The notes below the pieces were generated by a model. The model was not told the origin of the DNA and searched no databases. It worked only from the letters and a program-made list of their open reading frames with translations. The position numbers were made by a program, and so were the translations under genes. Below are positions 59,839 to 64,000 of a DNA stretch of 64,000 bases, one piece after another; the first letter of the stretch is position 1, and the number at the start of each line of letters is the position of its first letter. Source of the stretch: Eucalyptus grandis (lineage: Eukaryota > Streptophyta > Magnoliopsida > Myrtales > Myrtaceae); NCBI RefSeq assembly GCF_016545825.1, contig NC_052614.1, positions 15,456,559 to 15,520,558 of the forward strand, in the 5' to 3' direction.

Positions 59839-61392
59839 AAAAGCAACGATACTATTGAAAGAACCACACAAATCAAATTGAAAGACTACATAAGATTATA
59901 AGATCTCCGCTCAGTCCCAGAAGGTTAAAAAGCACCCTAATTCAATGAATTATAGTAATTTTACAAGCTATGGTGGGAATGCAAAGGACAACTTCTGTAA
60001 ATTTGTAGGTAAATTTCTCATTGCTAAGCTACAAACACAATGAGGGACACCTGCAGGAAAACTACATCCACAAATAAGGCAAGGTAGAGGAATTGATTTC
60101 ATATATGAGAAGATGGGGATGGAAATGTCGACCCACACAAACAATAGAAGATAAGGCTCCTCAAACCTATAGATTTCAGCCAAAAACTCCTTGCTACATA
60201 TTGAAAGAAACTGTATCTTAGTTCGCATCTTTAAATCATCCGCAGCAGAAGAATAGAGACCTTACATGCCAAAATCCTGGGAAGACCTTGACATGCATTT
60301 GAAGTTAATACTTTTTTCAGAAAGAAAGAGCTCATCACTCAGGCAAACATTCCCTCGTAGTGTGCAAGTGAAGACTTGATTTCACAATTATACGAGGATT
60401 CAAAACCTATTTGCCACCACCTAAGCATCCAAAGGAGCTCTAAAGAACTCAATCACTAGTTCTTTGAAACGGCTTTCTAAGCGCTATCAGAGCATGTGTA
60501 CCAAAGTTTGTCAAGGGATCAAGAGCGGGACAAGGCCATTAACGTTTAAGGTTTTGCACCTTATCCATCAAATCCCCAGTTCACTAAGATCATAAGGTTG
60601 AAACTGCTCGCTCAGAAGCACTACAAGACATGCATCTAGTAACCTCCTGTAATGAGACTCCTATTAAGTAAGGAATTAACATCTTGTAGCAACGAAGACA
60701 CTACCATTTCCTAGATCCTATACAATTACAAACCGTTAACGGATCAATCCGCAATAGACGGTAATAAATGGATATGATGGAAAATACTAATACATTCATC
60801 TATAGAAGAACATCGGCAGAAAATCTCGACATAATTCAAAGACAAATGCTTTAATAAACACAATCCAGCAATACCATGAACATGAACAGATAACAGCCGA
60901 AAGCACGAGATTGCAACCAAAAAAAGAAAAAGAATGCAAGGAAAAGGATACACCAAGTAAAACCCATGAGCGAAAGCCCCAGCCAAGACGAGGGTAAACA
61001 AACGATCCTCACCACCGGGTTCCTCCTCAACGAGAGCCGAACTGCAAAACCAGATTCCGAACGACGCAACACCAATTCAATAAGAAAAACAAAACCCAGT
61101 TGGGATACGACAGAAACGATTGAAAACCCAGGAAATTTAATCAAACTCTAAACGATCATCATACGTACTGAGAGGAAGAACAGGGGCGTATATAAGAGGG
61201 ACCAAGAACTTAATCGGGGCTCCTTTGTTTTGCTTCCTCACAGCAGCCTCCCTTCAAATCACCAAAGAGAAAAAGACCAAAACCCTCGAGTCAACACAAC
61301 CGATCAATTCGGATTATTCAAGAAAGATGCAGACTTTGAGCTTCAAAAAGACCCAATTTTTTTAAAAAACAAAACGAGAATTGTGAACTTAC

Positions 61393-61421
61393 TGGTTGGA
61401 GGCGTCGGACGGTGAGGCCAT
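61393..61421 (-). CDS. Candidate first exon of the minus-strand gene
   Basis: The minus strand reads ATG in good context ('ttgaatggcctc'), coding 'MASPSDASN' plus two bases. It ends at a consensus donor GTAAGT (61,392-61,387). A 29-base segment at 61,041-61,013, between 'ggttttgcag' and GTGAGG, continues the frame as 'SALVEEEPG' and could be exon 2. No family recognised. The link to the exon at 58,990 is inferred from strand and position only. Confidence 0.35.
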
Positions 61422-61429
61422 TCAAGAGA

Positions 61430-62810
61430 GATTGATAAATGTGCGCGGACGCTTGAGAGAGATTCGCCAGGAAAACAAAGGAGATTTCAACCAAAAAAAG
61501 AGTCTTTTTAAAAAAAAATTTACTAGAAAGCCAGAAAAGAGTTTTGCTGGCCTTAGAATTCAGATCTCAAAATGATCTTTGGTTTTCATTTTACTGTTGG
61601 CGGTGGCGAAGCGGTTTTCCGGTTTTGGAGACGGTAAGAAGCATTCAAAACGGCATGTCATTTCAGCCTGCGCCCCTTGATTCTGGAGTTCTATATTGGG
61701 ACGAGATTACTTTCAATTTATTTGTTTTGCTAAATTACATGATTGCTCTTAGTTGATTTATCGAATTAACCTTCAATTTCCGTAAATGTAAATTGATATT
61801 TAACAACATATCTTTTAGACGATTGTGGTTAATGAACTGTAACTTTCTTATCTCGACTTAGGACTTTATTGTGCTTTCTAATAAAATCAATCAATTAAAA
61901 AAATTTGGAGCTCGATTAGACTCCATGATATAGTCTAGGACTTTGGTTGAACCAATTATAAGATTTGGCTTTCGAATGTGTTTCGTACATGGGGTTTAGA
62001 ACTTATGGTACACGCATGGTACTATGTCTCGACAAAGTTTTACCGCCCGAGAATCCATTCATAATACAATTAAGCACAACAAATGACCATTTGAAAACAT
62101 GACCTAAGTAGACAAAATTAGGTGAAAAACATTCATCCGCCGCTCATTTTTTGGAACTGGCCCATGTAGGAAAGAATTATTAGTTCGGTCACAAGTAAGA
62201 TGCATCCGAATGAACTTGACACAATTATGCAATTATTCATTCAAGTTCTAGGGATGTTCTACTGTTGGATTGCGGGACTCAAATCGGGGAGGCCTCATCT
62301 CATGGGCATTTTTCACCGGCGTGGGGGCATGGCACAAGGAAAGCTTCAAAAAAAAAATTGGACCGAGAAAGCACCTCTGGCCATAATAGATTATTAATCT
62401 TTTCGTTTAATTATTTGGGTGTGAATAATCTATCTTTAATAAGGAACCATTCCTTTTAGCATGCCAAAATTAGATCCATCAAATTGATGGGTCGAGAGTC
62501 GGATCGAAAATGATCCGAATCAAAATTAACCAATTTTATGTGTAATGTAAAAGTAGTGATTGGTATGTGACCCAAGATCAATTCTAATTTTCTTTTTTTC
62601 ATTAGATTATTGATTTTTTTGAAAAATGAGCGGTTTCATAAATCGACTCGTTGAAGAAGAAAAAGAAATTAATTCTCGTTAAAAATTTAAATTCTTTATT
62701 GTTTTTCCTTCAAATTCTGGTCCCGTGACCCTCTGTCGGAAAGAGGGCATGAAATTTGATGAAAAGTCCAAGGAGTGTGGTGAGATAAAGGGCCAAGGAT
62801 TTGAAAGTTA
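61430..62810. other. Intergenic region between divergent gene starts
   Basis: AT-rich. It separates the minus-strand start at 61,421 from the plus-strand start at 63,124. It contains no repeat shared with the rest of the window and no conserved frame. Confidence 0.5.
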
Positions 62811-62815
62811 AATTT

Positions 62816-62823
62816 TTGTATAT
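62816..62823 (+). promoter_or_regulatory. Possible TATA box of the plus-strand gene
   Basis: 'tttttgtatataatagactc' about 300 bases upstream of the ATG at 63,124. The region between becomes C/T-rich near 62,980-63,120, as expected of a plant 5' UTR. The distance makes this TATA assignment uncertain. Confidence 0.3.
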
Positions 62824-63123
62824 AATAGACTCTTAGGAAATTTCCTCGCACTTTCGCCTCGAAGAAATTTAGGAACGTGGAGGGGAGGTACAGATCGAAC
62901 GGTCGGCAGGTTCTAAGCAGCAGCGTCGGCTCAAAGCCAGAGCCATGTTAGGCTAAAGAAAAAAAGAAAAAGGGAAAATCACGCTTTCCCTTCCATCAAA
63001 ACCTCCTCCCTGTACGGCCGTCCGCCCTTTCCTCTCCCACTTCACTTCGCTGCTCCGAACCTATTCGAAATTCTCTGTCTCAGACACCCACCAAAATCCC
63101 GACCCTCCTCTTCGCAATCATCA

Positions 63124-63126
63124 ATG
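63124..63126 (+). CDS. Start codon and first exon end of a gene running off the window
   Basis: A C/T-rich leader ('ccgaccctcctcttcgcaat' then 'catca') ends in ATG followed at once by a consensus donor GTGAGT (63,127-63,132). In many plant genes, ribosomal-protein genes among them, the first intron follows the ATG exactly. The rest of the gene must lie beyond 64,000, because no acceptor with a long open exon was seen by the end of the window. The product cannot be told. Confidence 0.4.
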
Positions 63127-63179
63127 GTGAGTTGGTTTGCCTTGTTTGGTTCGACTTTTTCAAGGGGAAAATATTTTGC

Positions 63180-63730
63180 GTTTGAGAGACATTTTTGAAA
63201 GCTCATTGAGCAAATATTGAAAGCCTAATGCAGTTGCTGTGAGCATTCGGCATTTCTAAAATGGAAGTTCGCGGTTCATGCGTCACTGTTCATCTTTTCC
63301 CACTCGTCTTCGTCTTCCCCGCCTGAGAGTCGGGCTTCTCCGGCTTCTCCGGCCTGGGGGTCGCGCGTCCCCGGTGACCGCCGCCGTCGCCTGGGGGTCG
63401 CGCGTCCCCGGTGACCACCGCCTGGGTCTGCGCGACCTCAGGCCGCCAGATCTGGCGGTCCGGAGGCCAGATCTGGCCTCTGCGACCGTAGACGACGGCG
63501 TTGCCTGAGGTCACGACCTCAGGCGGCCAGATCTGGCCGTCCGGCAATTAGCCGGTGGTTAGCTGGCCGCCGGATTTAATTTTCAGATTAAAAAAAGAAA
63601 GAAGAAAAAGCAAAAGCCATTTGTGACTTTTTGCCGAATGGTATTTATGTTAATCTACCTTTCAATGCTACAATTTACCAAAAGGGATAACATTTCAAAA
63701 AATCCCTTAATCAAACCAAACGGTCCCTAC
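63180..63730. mobile_element. GC-rich non-autonomous element in the putative first intron
   Basis: Weak inverted ends ('attgaaagcctaatgcag' with 'agcattcggca' against the inverse of 'tgccgaatggtatttatgtt' and 'aatctacctttcaat') enclose a GC-rich core (63,290-63,560). The core has repeated 'ggccagatctggcc' palindromes and repeats of 'gggggtcgcgcgtccccggt'. A purine tract follows (63,585-63,615). The frames in the core are low-complexity. Confidence 0.45.
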
Positions 63731-64000
63731 GTGCTTTTCTTTCCTTTTCATCATCCCATTTTCCACGCGTCCATTCTTATATGGATAGCTCGTGTTCTTG
63801 TTGTTGCTGGGTCTTCTTGAATCTCGATTCTTTTCGCGATTCTTCTCGAGATTTTGGGTCCTGGTCAGATGCTGTTTCTTTTGGGGGTTCTGGAGCTGAG
63901 CGATCTGGTTACGTGATCGCAAAGTTTGGATTTTTTTATTTTTTTTTGATCTCATTTGGTTTGTTGTTTTAATTGTTGTTGTTTCCCTTGCGTGTCTCTT

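Noticed and set aside
59968..60228. 86-codon minus-strand frame with several Cys residues
   Set aside because: No recognisable domain and no second copy for comparison. Splice-like signals run through it, so it is more likely intron or UTR sequence of the unidentified gene.
1..64000. tRNA, rRNA or organelle insert
   Set aside because: I saw no tRNA A/B-box cloverleaf, rRNA core sequence or long organelle-like stretch. A dedicated scan could still find a degenerate one.

Overview
The window looks like a repeat-rich nuclear segment of a woody dicot. It is AT-rich, with long (GA/CT)n microsatellites, degenerate Ty1/copia retrotransposons, LINE fragments, many non-autonomous DNA transposons, and a few GC-rich plant-style genes with TATA boxes. 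There are no ribosome-binding sites, operons, CRISPR arrays or long bacterial-type ORFs. The GA microsatellites and the 'heteroatom-like' Harbinger elements remind me of Myrtaceae such as Eucalyptus, but that is an impression, not something the sequence proves.

Layout. (1) About 1-18.5 kb and 23.2-30.5 kb are two diverged copies of one ancestral block, recognisable as ordered islands of similarity separated by unrelated insertions. I recognise no intact gene in either. Copy 1 holds a Ty1/copia remnant (about 9.5-12.2 kb, minus) and nested TIR elements (5.1-6.6 kb). Between the copies lie a second copia remnant (20.2-21.5 kb, minus) and a TIR element (21.9-22.8 kb). (2) About 30.8-57.6 kb is a tandem array of four units built round one small gene. 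Copies at 35,469, 40,456 and 56,592 are intact (129, 135 and 118 aa) and a fourth, at 50,102, is a 5'-deleted, frameshifted remnant. A fifth partial unit (3' flank only) follows at 57.8-58.4 kb. The product is a small plant-type protein of unknown function with a strongly conserved C-terminus.

Transposons have hit individual array units, so the other units serve as empty sites. These are a Mutator-like MITE with a 9-bp target duplication (33.1-34.0 kb), a 6.74-kb pair of inverted, complementarily truncated long LTRs (42.2-49.0 kb), a Harbinger-like element (53.0-53.8 kb), and two LINE fragments (50.3-50.6 and 54.5-54.7 kb).

(3) About 58.5-61.4 kb probably contains the 3' part and first exon of a minus-strand gene I cannot identify. 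Its 3' part is also duplicated inside the array at 51.3-52.7 kb, which suggests that one duplication breakpoint lay in this gene. (4) At the right edge a plus-strand gene begins at 63,124, with its first intron directly after the ATG and a GC-rich element inside that intron. The genes do not form a pathway. The main story is local gene amplification, partial decay and mobile-element insertion. I found no convincing new molecular system. The most unusual objects are the giant inverted LTR pair and the homogenised small-gene array.
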